Source: Gluconacetobacter diazotrophicus PA1 5 (GTDB lineage Bacteria; Pseudomonadota; Alphaproteobacteria; Acetobacterales; Acetobacteraceae). From it: 64,000 nucleotides of DNA. The DNA lies in NCBI RefSeq assembly GCF_000067045.1, contig NC_010125.1:3140001-3204000 (forward strand), in the 5' to 3' direction. The notes below the pieces were generated by a model. That model made no database searches. It saw nothing but the letters and a program-made list of their open reading frames with translations, and had not been told where the DNA came from. Shown piece by piece: positions 19,821-30,139 of this stretch (position 1 is the first letter of the stretch; the number at the start of each line of letters is the position of its first letter). The position numbers were made by a program, and so were the translations under genes.

Positions 19821-21455
19821 TTGAAGACACGCCTGTCGCTTTTGCTATCGGCCTCGCTGCTATGCCTGGGCCAGATGCCCGCCCGGGCCGATGACCGCGC
19901 CGATGCGCCCCATGCCGTCCACGCCCCCGCCCATGCCGCGCCGGCGGTGGAGCGGACCAGCAGCGGAACCGTGACGATCGGCGGCAAGACCATCGCCTAT
20001 CAGGCCGTGGCGGGCACCCTGCTGGTACATCCGCAGAAATGGGACGATTCGGACGATATCGTCCATCAGGAGACCCCGGGCAGCGACGTCCACACCACCG
20101 ACGGCAACCCCGACGCCACGGCGTCGATGTTCTATGTCGCCTATTTCCGCAAGGATGCCCGGCCCGAATCCCGGCCCATCACCTTCGTCTCCAACGGCGG
20201 GCCGGGATCGTCCTCGGTGTGGCTGCACATGGGCGCGTTCGGTCCGCGCCGGGTGGTGACCGCCGACGATACCCATACCCCCGCCAGCCCCTACCGGCTG
20301 ATCGACAATCCGCAGAGCCTGCTGGACGCGACCGACCTGGTCTTCATCGACGCGCCCGGCACCGGCTTCGGCCGGATCACCGGCAAGGACAAGGAAAAGC
20401 AGTTCTGGGGCGTGGATGAGGACGCACAGGCCTTCACCAGCTTCGTCACCCAGTTCCTGGCGAAATTCGGCCGCTACAATTCGCCCAAATACCTGTTCGG
20501 CGAAAGCTACGGCACCATGCGGTCCGCCGTGTTGATCAACGATCCGCAGAACCAGGAAAACATCGATTTCAACGGCGTGATCCTGCTGTCGCAGATCCTC
20601 AGCTACGACAACAGCGTCGACCAGCCGACGCTGAATCCCGGCGAGGACGAACCCTTCGTCCTCGCCCTGCCGACCTATGCCGCCACGGCGTGGTACCATC
20701 ACAAGCTGCCGCAGCAACCCGCCGACCTGAAGGCCTTCCTGGCCGAGGTCGAGCATTTCGCCAGCACGGACTATCTGGTGGCCCTGCAGCAGGGCGCGGC
20801 GCTGCCGCAGGCCGAGCGCGCGCGCATCATCGACCGGCTGCATGCCTATACCGGCCTGCCCGCCGATTATATCCGCCGGGCCGACCTGCGGATCGACGGC
20901 GGCGAGTTTTCCAAGACCCTGCAATCGGACAGCGACACGACCACCGGGCGGCTGGATACCCGCTTCTCGGGCCCCAGCCTGGACCCGCTGAGCCAGGAGG
21001 CCGGGTATGATCCGCAATCGACCTCGATCAGTTCGGCGTACGTGTCGCTGTTCAACGACTATGTGCGCAAGGTCCTGAATTATGGCGATGGGCTGGCCTA
21101 CCGGGCGGAAATCGCCATCCCGCACTGGGATTTCCACCATGCCCCCGGCGGCCCCGACACCCCGGCCTCGGACGGGCCCGCCAACGTCATGCCGGACCTG
21201 GCACAGGCGCTGAAGACCAATCCGACGCTGAAGATCATGCTGAACGCCGGATATTTCGACCTCGCCACCCCGTATTACGAGGGGATCTACGAAATGCAGC
21301 ATCTGCCGGTCCCGGCAGCGCTGCAGAAGAACATCGAATTCCAGCAATATCAGTCCGGGCACATGGTCTATGCCAACGTGCCGTCCCTGACGCAACTGCA
21401 TGACAATATCGCGGATTTCATCCGGCGCACGGACAACCAGGCCGGGCCGCAATAA
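19821..21455 (+). CDS. Secreted serine carboxypeptidase-like peptidase (family S10)
   Basis: This 544-residue protein begins with a Sec signal peptide (KTRLSLLLSASLLCLGQMPARA-D, cleavage near 23-24). The alpha/beta-hydrolase core shows NGGPGSSSVWLHMGAFGP, the S10 oxyanion region, then the catalytic triad: Ser229 in FGESYGT, Asp480 in NAGYFDLATPY and His514 in YQSGHMVY. S10 enzymes remove C-terminal residues from peptides, so a periplasmic or outer-membrane peptide-processing role is likely. The TTG start at 19821 follows GGAGAGAGAG directly. It converges with fusA, and a shared terminator separates them. Confidence 0.88.
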   Translation: MKTRLSLLLSASLLCLGQMPARADDRADAPHAVHAPAHAAPAVERTSSGTVTIGGKTIAYQAVAGTLLVHPQKWDDSDDIVHQETPGSDVHTTDGNPDATASMFYVAYFRKDARPESRPITFVSNGGPGSSSVWLHMGAFGPRRVVTADDTHTPASPYRLIDNPQSLLDATDLVFIDAPGTGFGRITGKDKEKQFWGVDEDAQAFTSFVTQFLAKFGRYNSPKYLFGESYGTMRSAVLINDPQNQENIDFNGVILLSQILSYDNSVDQPTLNPGEDEPFVLALPTYAATAWYHHKLPQQPADLKAFLAEVEHFASTDYLVALQQGAALPQAERARIIDRLHAYTGLPADYIRRADLRIDGGEFSKTLQSDSDTTTGRLDTRFSGPSLDPLSQEAGYDPQSTSISSAYVSLFNDYVRKVLNYGDGLAYRAEIAIPHWDFHHAPGGPDTPASDGPANVMPDLAQALKTNPTLKIMLNAGYFDLATPYYEGIYEMQHLPVPAALQKNIEFQQYQSGHMVYANVPSLTQLHDNIADFIRRTDNQAGPQ

Positions 21456-21483
21456 GGAAGACCCGGTCGTTTCTCCATAAAAA

Positions 21484-21509
21484 AAGCCGGCCCCGCGAGG
21501 GGCCGGCTT
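21484..21509. terminator. Bidirectional intrinsic terminator
   Basis: An 11-bp perfect stem (AAGCCGGCCCC / GGGGCCGGCTT) with a GCGA loop lies between the convergent S10 peptidase gene and fusA. T-rich bases follow on the plus strand (CTTTC), and an A-run on the other side gives a longer T-run on the minus strand, so it can serve both genes. Confidence 0.9.
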
Positions 21510-21532
21510 CTTTCGTTGCGATCCGGTCGGGA

Positions 21533-23620
21533 TCAGGCCGACTTGGCCATGATCTCTTCGGCCACGTTGCGCGGCACCGGGTCGTAGTGATGGAACTGCA
21601 TCGTGAAGGACGCACGGCCCTTCGTGATCGAACGCAGGTGCGAGATGTAGCCGAACATTTCCTTCAGCGGCACCTGCGCGCGGACCATGACGGTCGAGCC
21701 CGAGCTTTCCTGGTTCTGGATCATGCCGCGGCGACGGTTCAGGTCGCCCACCACGTCGCCGACATGGTCGTTCGGCGTCGTGACCTCGACATCCATGATC
21801 GGCTCCAGGATCACCGGGCCGGCCTTCTTCATGCCTTCACGGAAGCAGGCCTTGGCGGCGATTTCGAACGCCAGCGCCGAGGAGTCGACGTCATGGTACT
21901 TGCCGTCCAGCAGCGTGTACTTGAAGTCCACGGTCGGGAAGCCGGCCAGCACGCCCGTCGAGGCCTGCATGCGGATGCCCTTTTCGACCGCCGGAATGTA
22001 TTCCTTCGGCACGGTGCCGCCGACGACCTTGTTCTCGAACTTGATCTCCTCGTTCCGCTCCAGCGGCGCGAACTGGATCTTCACTTCGGGGAATTGGCCC
22101 GAACCACCCGACTGTTTTTTGTGGGTGTAGGTCTCGACATGCGGCTGGGTGATCGTCTCGCGATAGGCCACCTGCGGCGCGCCGATATTCGCATCCACGC
22201 CGTATTCGCGGCGCAGACGGTCGATGATGATGTCCAGGTGCAGCTCGCCCATGCCCGACAGGATGGTCTGGCCGGTTTCCTGGTCCGTCTTCAGGCGCAG
22301 CGAGGGGTCTTCACCCGCCAGCTTCTGCAGCGCCAGCGTCATCTTCTCGACGCCGTCCTTGGTCTTCGGCTCGACCGAGATGTCGATGACCGGCACCGGG
22401 AAGCTCATACGCTCCAGCACCACCGGATCGGCGGCATCGGCCAGCGTGTCACCGGTCTGCGTGTCCTTCAGGCCCACGAACGCGGCGATGTCGCCGGCGT
22501 GGACTTCCTTCACTTCCTGGCGCTTGTCGGCGTGCATCTGGAAGATGCGGCCGATACGCTCCTTGTGGCCCTTCGTGGTGTTCAGGACCGAATCGCCCGA
22601 ACGCAGCACGCCGCGATAGACGCGCACGAAGGTCAGGGTGCCGTACTTGTCGTTGATGATCTTGAACGCCAGGCCGGCGAACTTGCCGTCCGGATCGACC
22701 GGGATGATCGGCAGCTTGTTCTCGTCGACCTCTTCGTCCTCGGGCGGCGCGATGCGGATGCCCTCGACATCGTCAGGCGCCGGCAGGAAGTCGATGACCG
22801 CGTCCAGCAGCGGCTGCACGCCCTTGTTCTTGAAGGCCGTGCCGCACAGGACGGGACGGAACTCACCCGAGATCGTGCCCTTCTTGATGCAGCGCTTCAG
22901 GGTCGCGACATCGACGTCGCCGTTCTCGAAATACTCCTCCATCGCCTTCTCGTCGACGGACAGGGCGGTGTCGAGCAGTTCCTGACGGGCTTCCTTGGCC
23001 TTTTCCAGCAGGTCGGCCGGGATTTCCTCGTCATGGTACTTCGCGCCCAGCTCACCGCCTTCCCAGACAATGGCCTTCATCTCGACCAGGTCGACCACGC
23101 CGACGAAGTTTTCCTCGGCCCCGATCGGCAGCTGGAGCGGAATCGCGACGATGTCCAGCTTCTCCTTCAGCGTGTCGAACGCGCGGTAGAAGTCGGCGCC
23201 GGTGCGGTCCAGCTTGTTGATGAAGATGATGCGCGGAACGTTGTAGCGGTCCGCCAGGCGCCAGTTGGTCTCGGACTGCGGCTGCACGCCGGCCACGCCC
23301 TCGATGATGAACACCGCGCCGTCGAGCACGCGCAGGCTGCGGTTCACCTCGATGTTGAAATCGATGTGGCCAGGGGTGTCGATGATGTTGATGCGGCGAC
23401 CATTCCATTCGCAGGTGACGGCGGCCGAGGTGATCGTGATGCCACGCTCGCGTTCCTGGTCCATGTAGTCGGTCGTGGTGTTGCCCTCATGGACCTCACC
23501 GATCTTGTGAGAGACGCCGGTGTAATACAGAATCCGCTCGGTGGTCGTGGTCTTGCCGGCATCGATGTGCGCGGTGATGCCGATATTGCGAATCAGCGAA
23601 AGATCGGACTTTTCGGACAC
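21533..23620 (-). CDS. fusA: Translation elongation factor G
   Basis: This 695-residue GTPase has G1 [13 protein letters not shown], the switch [19 protein letters not shown] (G4) and the EF-G domain III-V blocks such as [14 protein letters not shown] and [13 protein letters not shown] drives translocation of tRNA and mRNA and, with RRF, ribosome recycling. The GTG start at 23620 with GGAGGT seven bases upstream matches the family N-terminus ([14 protein letters not shown]). It stands alone here: no rpsL, rpsG or tuf is adjacent, unlike the usual str operon. Confidence 0.96.
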   Translation of the reverse strand: MSEKSDLSLIRNIGITAHIDAGKTTTTERILYYTGVSHKIGEVHEGNTTTDYMDQERERGITITSAAVTCEWNGRRINIIDTPGHIDFNIEVNRSLRVLDGAVFIIEGVAGVQPQSETNWRLADRYNVPRIIFINKLDRTGADFYRAFDTLKEKLDIVAIPLQLPIGAEENFVGVVDLVEMKAIVWEGGELGAKYHDEEIPADLLEKAKEARQELLDTALSVDEKAMEEYFENGDVDVATLKRCIKKGTISGEFRPVLCGTAFKNKGVQPLLDAVIDFLPAPDDVEGIRIAPPEDEEVDENKLPIIPVDPDGKFAGLAFKIINDKYGTLTFVRVYRGVLRSGDSVLNTTKGHKERIGRIFQMHADKRQEVKEVHAGDIAAFVGLKDTQTGDTLADAADPVVLERMSFPVPVIDISVEPKTKDGVEKMTLALQKLAGEDPSLRLKTDQETGQTILSGMGELHLDIIIDRLRREYGVDANIGAPQVAYRETITQPHVETYTHKKQSGGSGQFPEVKIQFAPLERNEEIKFENKVVGGTVPKEYIPAVEKGIRMQASTGVLAGFPTVDFKYTLLDGKYHDVDSSALAFEIAAKACFREGMKKAGPVILEPIMDVEVTTPNDHVGDVVGDLNRRRGMIQNQESSGSTVMVRAQVPLKEMFGYISHLRSITKGRASFTMQFHHYDPVPRNVAEEIMAKSA

Positions 23621-23825
23621 GGGGGAACCTCCACAAAACAATTCAGGCGCGAACGGAACCCTTCCCCTCGCGCCTGCCGGAGCCGGAAGCTGCCCCCGCC
23701 CCGAAACCGGGGTTCCGGAAGATGCAGACCGGCGAAATAGACAGTTGGGCCTGACATGCGTCAGGCGCCTGGAACATGCAAGCCCGGTTCGACCGAAAAG
23801 TCGCGCCGGGCCCGATGCCGGAACC

Positions 23826-24128
23826 TTACGCCGTGGCTTCGGCCTTCTTTTCCTTGGCGCGCAGGATGCGGCGCTTCAGGGCCTGGGCCTCGGTCGGCAG
23901 CTTGCGGTTCGGGGTCGACAGCAGGAACGCGTCCAGACCACCGTTATGCTCGACCGTGCGGATGCCGTTGGTGCTGAGGCGCAGACGCACGGCGCTGCCC
24001 AGGATATCGGACAGCAGGGACGTTTCCTGCAGGTTGGGCAGGAAACGGCGGCGGCTCTTGTTGTTGGCGTGGCTGACGTTATTTCCCGTCAGCACGCCCT
24101 TGCCCGTGATCTGGCAACGGCGAGACAT
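23826..24128 (-). CDS. rpmB: 50S ribosomal protein L28
   Basis: The 100-residue protein opens with [20 protein letters not shown] and RRRFLPNLQ, the L28 signature, and ends in a Lys/Ala-rich tail. It is a structural protein of the large subunit. ATG 24128 follows GAGGATGATACC. Length is as expected for alphaproteobacterial L28. It appears to be a single-gene unit upstream of fusA on the same strand, with a 205-bp gap in which I see no gene. Confidence 0.95.
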   Translation of the reverse strand: MSRRCQITGKGVLTGNNVSHANNKSRRRFLPNLQETSLLSDILGSAVRLRLSTNGIRTVEHNGGLDAFLLSTPNRKLPTEAQALKRRILRAKEKKAEATA

Positions 24129-24294
24129 GGTATCATCCTCGGATAACTGGGGCCGAGGCAAGATGCCCGGCAACGATCGTCAAGATTAGGCGCGGCTTAT
24201 GGCCAAGGTAGCGGGGTCCGTCAAGCCGAAAGGAACGATTCGAGGCATTTTCGCCCGATTCACCCTCCCCTTGCCGCCCCCCGGCCGCCCTGCG

Positions 24295-24588
24295 CTATTC
24301 GGGCCGGGACACCGCGTCGCGGTCGGGATGCAGGTCGCCCGAGCGGACGCTGTGCATGGCGTTTTCCAGCATGGCCAGCATCGTGGCCTGGTTCATCGTC
24401 CGGGCCAGCAGGCCCAGCGAGCCACCCAGCAGGGCGGAGGCGATGGCGATGGGCGGCAGATTCTCGCCCAGCATGTATTCGATGGCCTTGTCGACCACCG
24501 CGCCGCAATGGCTCAGTTCCTCGGGCACCGATCCGTCCTGGCCCAGGGTGGGGTCTTCACCCGGGGTGGGGCCCTGTGTCTCGGTCAT
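24295..24588 (-). CDS. Small hypothetical protein
   Basis: This is a 97-residue product with an acidic, Gly/Pro-rich N-terminus, then one weakly hydrophobic helix (LPPIAIASALLGGSLGLLAR, about residues 44-63) and a polar C-terminus. I recognise no family. ATG 24588 has GGGAGAG eleven bases upstream. It follows the Atm1-type exporter gene on the same strand (88 bp apart) and may share its transcript. It could be membrane-associated. Confidence 0.55.
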   Translation of the reverse strand: MTETQGPTPGEDPTLGQDGSVPEELSHCGAVVDKAIEYMLGENLPPIAIASALLGGSLGLLARTMNQATMLAMLENAMHSVRSGDLHPDRDAVSRPE

Positions 24589-24676
24589 CTCACGCTCTCC
24601 CTCGTTCTTTCACGACCGTCCGCGCGGCCGCATGGCGGCGCAAGGTGCCCCCGTTCACGCCGGAAGGCCAGCCCCG

Positions 24677-26506
24677 CTATACTTCCTCGTCCTCGCGCTC
24701 CTCGGCCTGGGCCGCCCACATGCGGGCATAAAGTCCGTCGCGGGCCAGCAGGCTGCGATGGGTACCGCGTTCCTGGATCACGCCCTCTCCCATCACAAGG
24801 ATTTCATCCGCATCGACCACGGTCGACAGACGGTGGGCGATGATGACGGTCGTCCGCTCGGCCGAAACCGTGCGCAGCGCGGTCTGGATTTCCTGTTCGG
24901 TGTGGGTGTCCAGCGCGCTGGTGGCCTCGTCCAGGATCAGGATGCGCGGGTTCTTCAGGATGGTGCGCGCGATGGCCACGCGCTGCTTCTCGCCCCCCGA
25001 CAGCTTCAGCCCGCGCTCGCCCACCCGGGTCGCGTATCCGTCTGGCAGGCTGACGATGAAATCATGGATCTGCGCCAGCCGGGCCGCGTGCTCGATCTCG
25101 TCCCGCGACGCCCCCAGGCGGCCATAGGCGATGTTGTAGCCGATCGTGTCGTTGAACAGCACCGTATCCTGCGGCACCACGCCGATCGCCGCCCGCAGCG
25201 CCGCCTGGGCGTAGTCGCGCACGTCGTGCCCGTCCACCACGATCCGGCCCGAACTGACGTCATAGAAACGGAACAGCAGGCGGCTGATGGTCGATTTGCC
25301 CGCGCCGGTGGGGCCGACGATGGCCACCCGGCCGCCCGCCGGAACACTGAAGCTGACATCGTGCAGGATCTCGCGGTCCGGCCGGTAGGCGAAGCGGACA
25401 TGCTCGAAGCGGATCGCCGCCGCCGGTGCCTCGTCCAGCCGGGCGGGCAGGCCGATCGAATCCGGCCGGTCGACGATTTCGGGCGTTTCGTCGGTCAGCC
25501 GGAACATCTGCTCCAGGTCCACCAGCGCCGTCCGCAGCGACGAATAGATGCTGCCCAGGAAATTCAGCGGCAGGTAGAGCTGCATCAGGTAGGTATTGAC
25601 CAGCACGAACCGCCCGACCGTCAGCCGCCCCTGCGCCACGTCGTGCGCCGCCAGCAGCATGACCAGGGTCAGCGTCACCGCGATGATGGCCGCCTGCCCG
25701 AAATTCAGCCCGTTCAGCGATACCTGGGTCCGCACGGCGGCGCGTTCGTAGCGGCGCTGGGCCTCCTCGTACCGGTGGCTTTCATGCTCCTCGTTGCCGA
25801 AATACTTGACCGTCTCGTAGTTCAGCAGGCTGTCCAGCGCCTTCCAGCTTGCCTCGGTATTGATGTCGTTCATCACGCGCCGGATGCCGATGCGCCAGGA
25901 CGTGAAGCTGACCGTGAAGCCGACATAGGCCGCGACCGCGGCCAGCATGATGACGGCATAGCGCCAGTCAAACAGGCGCCAGATGACCGCGATGACCATC
26001 AGCGCCTCGATCAGCGTGGGCACCACATTGAAGACGCCGACGCGCAGGATCGTTTCGATCGCCTCGGTCCCGCGTGCGATGGCCTGGGTCACGCCACCCG
26101 ACTGGCGGTCCAGGTGGAAGCGCAGCGACAGGGCATGCATGTGCCGGAAGCTGCGGATGGCCGCGGCGCAACTGATGCGGCAGCGCACCGGGGCGAACAG
26201 CGCGTCCCGCCACTCCCCCAGGCCGGCCGACAGCAGCCGCAGCAGCCCGTACCCGCCGATCAGCGCCAGCGGGATGGCCGCCACGCCGGCACCGTCCAGG
26301 CCGTGCAGCGCATCGACCACCCGGCTGTAGAGATACGGCACGCAGATCGTCGCGACCTTGGCGGCGATCAGCAGGGCGCATGCCCCCGCCACGCGCAGGC
26401 GGGTGCGGGGATCGTCGCGGGGCCAGAGATAGGGCAGCAGCGCGCGCAGGGTCTCGCGCACCGGGCGTTCCGGCGCGCGCCCGGTATGGGATGGGGGCGG
26501 TGTCAT
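24677..26506 (-). CDS. Atm1/HMT1-type ABC exporter (fused permease-ATPase)
   Basis: This 609-residue half-transporter has an N-terminal six-helix membrane domain with the Atm1-family segments RALSLRF-like (HALSLRFHLDRQSGGVTQAI), NDINTEASWKALDSLLNYET and YLMQLYLPLNFLGSIYSSLR. The C-terminal nucleotide-binding domain follows, with Walker A VGPTGAGKST, signature LSGGEKQR, Walker B ILILDEATSALD and switch His IIAHRLST. Bacterial Atm1-like exporters move glutathione-linked sulfur or metal compounds and relate to the mitochondrial ABCB7 Fe-S export system. The protein would work as a homodimer in the inner membrane. The chosen start is the ATG at 26506. Confidence 0.88.
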   Translation of the reverse strand: MTPPPSHTGRAPERPVRETLRALLPYLWPRDDPRTRLRVAGACALLIAAKVATICVPYLYSRVVDALHGLDGAGVAAIPLALIGGYGLLRLLSAGLGEWRDALFAPVRCRISCAAAIRSFRHMHALSLRFHLDRQSGGVTQAIARGTEAIETILRVGVFNVVPTLIEALMVIAVIWRLFDWRYAVIMLAAVAAYVGFTVSFTSWRIGIRRVMNDINTEASWKALDSLLNYETVKYFGNEEHESHRYEEAQRRYERAAVRTQVSLNGLNFGQAAIIAVTLTLVMLLAAHDVAQGRLTVGRFVLVNTYLMQLYLPLNFLGSIYSSLRTALVDLEQMFRLTDETPEIVDRPDSIGLPARLDEAPAAAIRFEHVRFAYRPDREILHDVSFSVPAGGRVAIVGPTGAGKSTISRLLFRFYDVSSGRIVVDGHDVRDYAQAALRAAIGVVPQDTVLFNDTIGYNIAYGRLGASRDEIEHAARLAQIHDFIVSLPDGYATRVGERGLKLSGGEKQRVAIARTILKNPRILILDEATSALDTHTEQEIQTALRTVSAERTTVIIAHRLSTVVDADEILVMGEGVIQERGTHRSLLARDGLYARMWAAQAEEREDEEV

Positions 26507-26632
26507 GCCACTGGATGTGGCATGCGCGCGTTGATTTGCAAACAGCGTGCCACACGACGGGGGCCGGAAAGCGGCATTGTCACGATCGGACCCGCCCGGT
26601 ATGGCAGGCACACGCATCAGGAGCAGACCGGC

Positions 26633-27499
26633 ATGACATCGGACGCCGCTTCCTTTTTCCGGCACCTTGAATCCTGCAACACGGCCCGCCTGCCCGGGGA
26701 CCGCACGCCCTTCCGGTTCGGCAGCCAGAAGGCGGACGAGGCACCCTCCGGCTGGATTGCCCCCGCCCTGGTTCCGGAACTGGAGCGGCTCGGCCTGCCC
26801 CGGCGCGCGGGCGCGCTGGTGCTGGACGACCCGGCCCGGCTGGAATCGCTGGGCGAGGACCTGGCGGCGTCCGGCCTCTACCGCTCGCATCACGAACTGT
26901 TCGATGTCGCGCCCACGGCCGACGGGCCGGCGATCGCACGGATCGACCGGGGGGCGCTGCCGCTGTTCGGGCTGATCGCGCATGGCGTGCACATGAACGG
27001 GCTGGTCCGGCGCGCGGACGGGCTGCATCTGTGGACGGGGCGCCGTGCGATGGACAAGCGCCTGGACCCGGGCAAGCTGGACCATCTGGTCGCCGGCGGC
27101 ATTCCGGCCGGCCACACCCCGGAACAGGCGCTGCACAAGGAAGCGGCGGAAGAAGCCAGCATTCCCCCTGACCTGATCGCCCGGGCCGTGCCCACGGCGC
27201 GCATCCGCTACGCCATGGAACGGCCCGAGGGCCTGCGCCGCGACGTGCTGCATTGCTACGACCTGGACCTGCCGCCCGACTTCACGCCCGCTCCCGCGGA
27301 CGGCGAGGTCGAATTCTTCACGCTGATCCCCCTGCGCGAGGCATACCGGATCGTGCGGGACAGCGACGAGTTCAAGTTCAACGTCAACCTGGTCCTGATC
27401 GACCTGTTCCTGCGCCACGGCATGATCGACCCGGATAGTGTGGAGGGACGCCGGCTGCGCGCGGGGCTGGACGGACGCGACACTCCGGCCTTCGCATGA
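26633..27499 (+). CDS. Nudix hydrolase with DUF4743 domain
   Basis: The 288-residue protein has an N-terminal DUF4743 region (about residues 1-120, with HLESCNTARLPG and FRFGSQKAD) and a Nudix fold with the box GGIPAGHTPEQALHKEAAEEASI near residues 156-178 (shown in part: KEAAEEASI is the catalytic helix). The box departs from the consensus, with Lys for Arg and Ser for Gly, but the paired glutamates are kept. Eukaryotic relatives, such as yeast YJR142W, hydrolyse damaged thiamine diphosphate forms, which suggests but does not prove that role. ATG 26633 has GGAG upstream. Its stop overlaps the next gene by four bases. Confidence 0.8.
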   Translation: MTSDAASFFRHLESCNTARLPGDRTPFRFGSQKADEAPSGWIAPALVPELERLGLPRRAGALVLDDPARLESLGEDLAASGLYRSHHELFDVAPTADGPAIARIDRGALPLFGLIAHGVHMNGLVRRADGLHLWTGRRAMDKRLDPGKLDHLVAGGIPAGHTPEQALHKEAAEEASIPPDLIARAVPTARIRYAMERPEGLRRDVLHCYDLDLPPDFTPAPADGEVEFFTLIPLREAYRIVRDSDEFKFNVNLVLIDLFLRHGMIDPDSVEGRRLRAGLDGRDTPAFA

Positions 27500-27921
27500 G
27501 GGCGATACCGATCCTTGGCCTGCTGGTCCTCGCCACGCTGGCAGGCTGCGCGCCCGCGTCCCGGGACGAGGCCCTGTGCGCCCGTTTCGGCGCGCATCGG
27601 GGAATCGAGATCTCGCTGCTGTTCGGCCTGACCCGACCCGATGGCGGTGTGGTCACCGACGCCGAATGGGCCGATTTCCTGCGGCGCGAGGTCACCCCGC
27701 GCTTCCCGGACGGGCTGAGCGTGTTCCAGGCCATGGGCCAGTGGCGGGACCGGGTCAGCGGCCAGGTGACCGCCGAGCCGTCGCGCATCGTCTGGATCGC
27801 CGCCGACGCCTCCGCGCCGGACCTGAGGGCGCGGCTGGACGCCATCCGCGCGGGCTATCGGCATGATTTCCAGCAACAATCGGTGGGTCTTACGATCCGC
27901 GGCGGGTGCCAGACGTTCTGA
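27496..27921 (+). CDS. Lipoprotein of the DUF3574 type
   Basis: This 141-residue protein has a lipoprotein signal (ILGLLVLATLAGC, Cys18 as the lipidated residue) and a mature domain with GIEISLLFGLTRPDGGVVTD, DFLRREVTPRFPDGLSV and two further cysteines. This matches the DUF3574 family of small secreted proteins of unknown function. The start ATG overlaps the Nudix stop (ATGA), so the two are translationally coupled. Confidence 0.75.
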   Translation: MRAIPILGLLVLATLAGCAPASRDEALCARFGAHRGIEISLLFGLTRPDGGVVTDAEWADFLRREVTPRFPDGLSVFQAMGQWRDRVSGQVTAEPSRIVWIAADASAPDLRARLDAIRAGYRHDFQQQSVGLTIRGGCQTF

Positions 27922-28008
27922 GCGTCTGTCGCACCCGCGAGCGGTCGGGTATGGTCTTGAGCCAATACCGGCCCCGCCCCCGGCGGACAGCGATGGAGAG
28001 GATGCACG

Positions 28009-30096
28009 ATGACCACCCCCCCGGTCGCCCGCACGGACCCCCAGACGATCACGCAGCTCGGCCGGGTCCGCATCGACGAATATGGGTGGATGAAGGACGA
28101 GAACTGGCAGGCCGTCCTGCGCGACCCATCGGTGCTGCGCGCGGACATCGCGGCGCACCTGCGGGCCGAGAACGCCTACACCGCCGCCATCCTGGCCCCG
28201 ACCGAATCCCTGCAGGCCACCATCGCCGCCGAGATGAAGGCCCGCATCCGCGAGGATGATACCTATCCCGCGCTGCCGCACGGTCCCTGGCGCTATTACA
28301 TGCGCTACGCGGCCGGCGCCCAGCACCCGATCCATGCCCGCCACCCCGAGGGCCGGCCCGAGGCCGAGACGATCCTGCTGGACGTGGACCGGATGGCGAA
28401 GGGGCACGAGTATTTCGCCGTCGCCACAGCGACCCACAGCCCCGACCACCTGCTGTTCGCCCATGCCGAGGACAATCAGGGGTCCGAGGTCTATCGCGTC
28501 GTCATCAGCGACATCGCGCGCGGCACGCCGGTCGGGCCGGCGATCGAAAACTGCAGCGGCAATTTCGCGTTTTCGCCCGACGCGCGGCATCTGTTCTGGA
28601 CCTGGCGGGACGCGCATGGCCGCCCGACGAAGATCTTTCGCCGCCGCATCGGCACCGACGAGGACGTGCTGGTCTACGAGGAAACGGACCCCGGCTTCTT
28701 CATCGGGGTCGAGGCCAGCCGCTCCGGACGCTGGATCGTCATTTCGGCCAGCAACCAGGACACGTCCGAATCCTGGCTGATCCCCGGCGGCAATCCCGAG
28801 GCGGCGGCCGCGTGCGTCGAGCCGCGCCGCACCGGCGTGCTCTACAGCCTTAGCCACTGGGGGGACCGCTTCGCGATCCTGACCAACACCGACGGCGCCG
28901 TCGATTTCAAGCTGATGGAAGCGCCCGATACCACCCCGGGGCGGGCGCACTGGCGCGACCTGGTCCCGCACCTGCCCGGCCGCTACATCACCGACTGCAT
29001 GGCCTTTTCCGGGCATCTGGTCTGGCGCGAGCGCCGGGATGCCAACACCGCGCTGGTCGTCCGCCGCGTCGACGGGACCGAGCATGTCCTGTCATCGGAC
29101 GAGGACGCCTATGTCCTGTCCTTCTCGGGGTCCTTCGAATACGACACGCGCGAATTGCGCTATGTCTACCAGTCGCCGACCACGCCCCGGCAATGGTACG
29201 CCTATGACATGGACAGCCGTACCCGCCACCTGCTGAAGACGCAGGAGGTACCGTCGGGACACGACCCGCGCGATTACAGATGCTGGCGCCTGACCGCCAC
29301 CGCACTGGACGGGACGCAGGTGCCGATCACCGTGCTGGGGCTGCACGGCACGCCCATCGACGGCTCCGCCCCCCTGCTGCTCTATGGTTACGGCTCGTAC
29401 GGCCATGCGATCGAACCGACCTTTTCCACTGGGGTCTTCAGCCTGGTGGACCGGGGATGGTTCTACGCCATCGCCCATGTGCGCGGCGGGTCGGAAAAGG
29501 GCTGGAACTGGTTCCTGGGCGGACGGGGCCGCAACAAGCCCAACAGCTTCACCGATTTCATCGCCTGCGCCGAACACCTGATCGCGGACGGCTTCACCGG
29601 GGCGGGACGGATCGTGACGGACGGGCGTTCCGCCGGCGGGATGGTCATGGGGGCGATCGCCAACATGCGCCCCGACCTGTTCGCGGGAATCGTCGCCGTG
29701 GTGCCGTTCGTGGACGAGCTGAACACGATGTCGGACACCAGTCTGCCGCTGACGCCGCCGGAATGGCCGGAATGGGGCAATCCGCTGGAAGATGAAGCGG
29801 CCTACGACCTGATCGCCAGCTATGCCGCCTATGAACAGGTGGCGCCGCGCCCGTATCCGGCGATCCTGGCCATCGGCGGCCTGTCGGACCCGCGCGTGAC
29901 CTACTGGGAACCGGCGAAATGGATCGCCCGGCTGCGCGCGCACACGACGTCGTCCCGCCCGCTGCTGCTGCGCATCAACATGGAGGCCGGGCATGGCGGC
30001 GCGTCCGGCCGCTTCGACGCATTGAAGGAGGCCGCCCTGATCCAGGCCTTCGCCATCTGGGCGGTGGATACGACCGACCATACGAGAACCGAATGA
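28009..30096 (+). CDS. ptrB: Oligopeptidase B (prolyl oligopeptidase family S9A)
   Basis: This 695-residue enzyme has an N-terminal beta-propeller (about 70-400) and a C-terminal alpha/beta-hydrolase. The catalytic triad is Ser541 in GRSAGG, Asp627 in GLSDPRV and His662 in AGHGG. LLYGYGSYGHAIEP and ARGGSEKGWNW-like (HVRGGSEKGWNWF) segments are hallmarks of oligopeptidase B. It cleaves short peptides after Lys or Arg in the cytosol; no signal peptide is present. ATG 28009 follows GGAGAGGATGCACG. Confidence 0.9.
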   Translation: MTTPPVARTDPQTITQLGRVRIDEYGWMKDENWQAVLRDPSVLRADIAAHLRAENAYTAAILAPTESLQATIAAEMKARIREDDTYPALPHGPWRYYMRYAAGAQHPIHARHPEGRPEAETILLDVDRMAKGHEYFAVATATHSPDHLLFAHAEDNQGSEVYRVVISDIARGTPVGPAIENCSGNFAFSPDARHLFWTWRDAHGRPTKIFRRRIGTDEDVLVYEETDPGFFIGVEASRSGRWIVISASNQDTSESWLIPGGNPEAAAACVEPRRTGVLYSLSHWGDRFAILTNTDGAVDFKLMEAPDTTPGRAHWRDLVPHLPGRYITDCMAFSGHLVWRERRDANTALVVRRVDGTEHVLSSDEDAYVLSFSGSFEYDTRELRYVYQSPTTPRQWYAYDMDSRTRHLLKTQEVPSGHDPRDYRCWRLTATALDGTQVPITVLGLHGTPIDGSAPLLLYGYGSYGHAIEPTFSTGVFSLVDRGWFYAIAHVRGGSEKGWNWFLGGRGRNKPNSFTDFIACAEHLIADGFTGAGRIVTDGRSAGGMVMGAIANMRPDLFAGIVAVVPFVDELNTMSDTSLPLTPPEWPEWGNPLEDEAAYDLIASYAAYEQVAPRPYPAILAIGGLSDPRVTYWEPAKWIARLRAHTTSSRPLLLRINMEAGHGGASGRFDALKEAALIQAFAIWAVDTTDHTRTE

Positions 30097-30139
30097 GCGA
30101 GACGGACATGAAACAGGCATCCGCCCAACGAGGAACAGC

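Noticed and set aside
24356-27499. A 1047-codon open frame on the plus strand covering the ABC exporter region
   Set aside because: Only its last part (from 26633) is the real Nudix gene. The upstream portion is the antisense shadow of the exporter.
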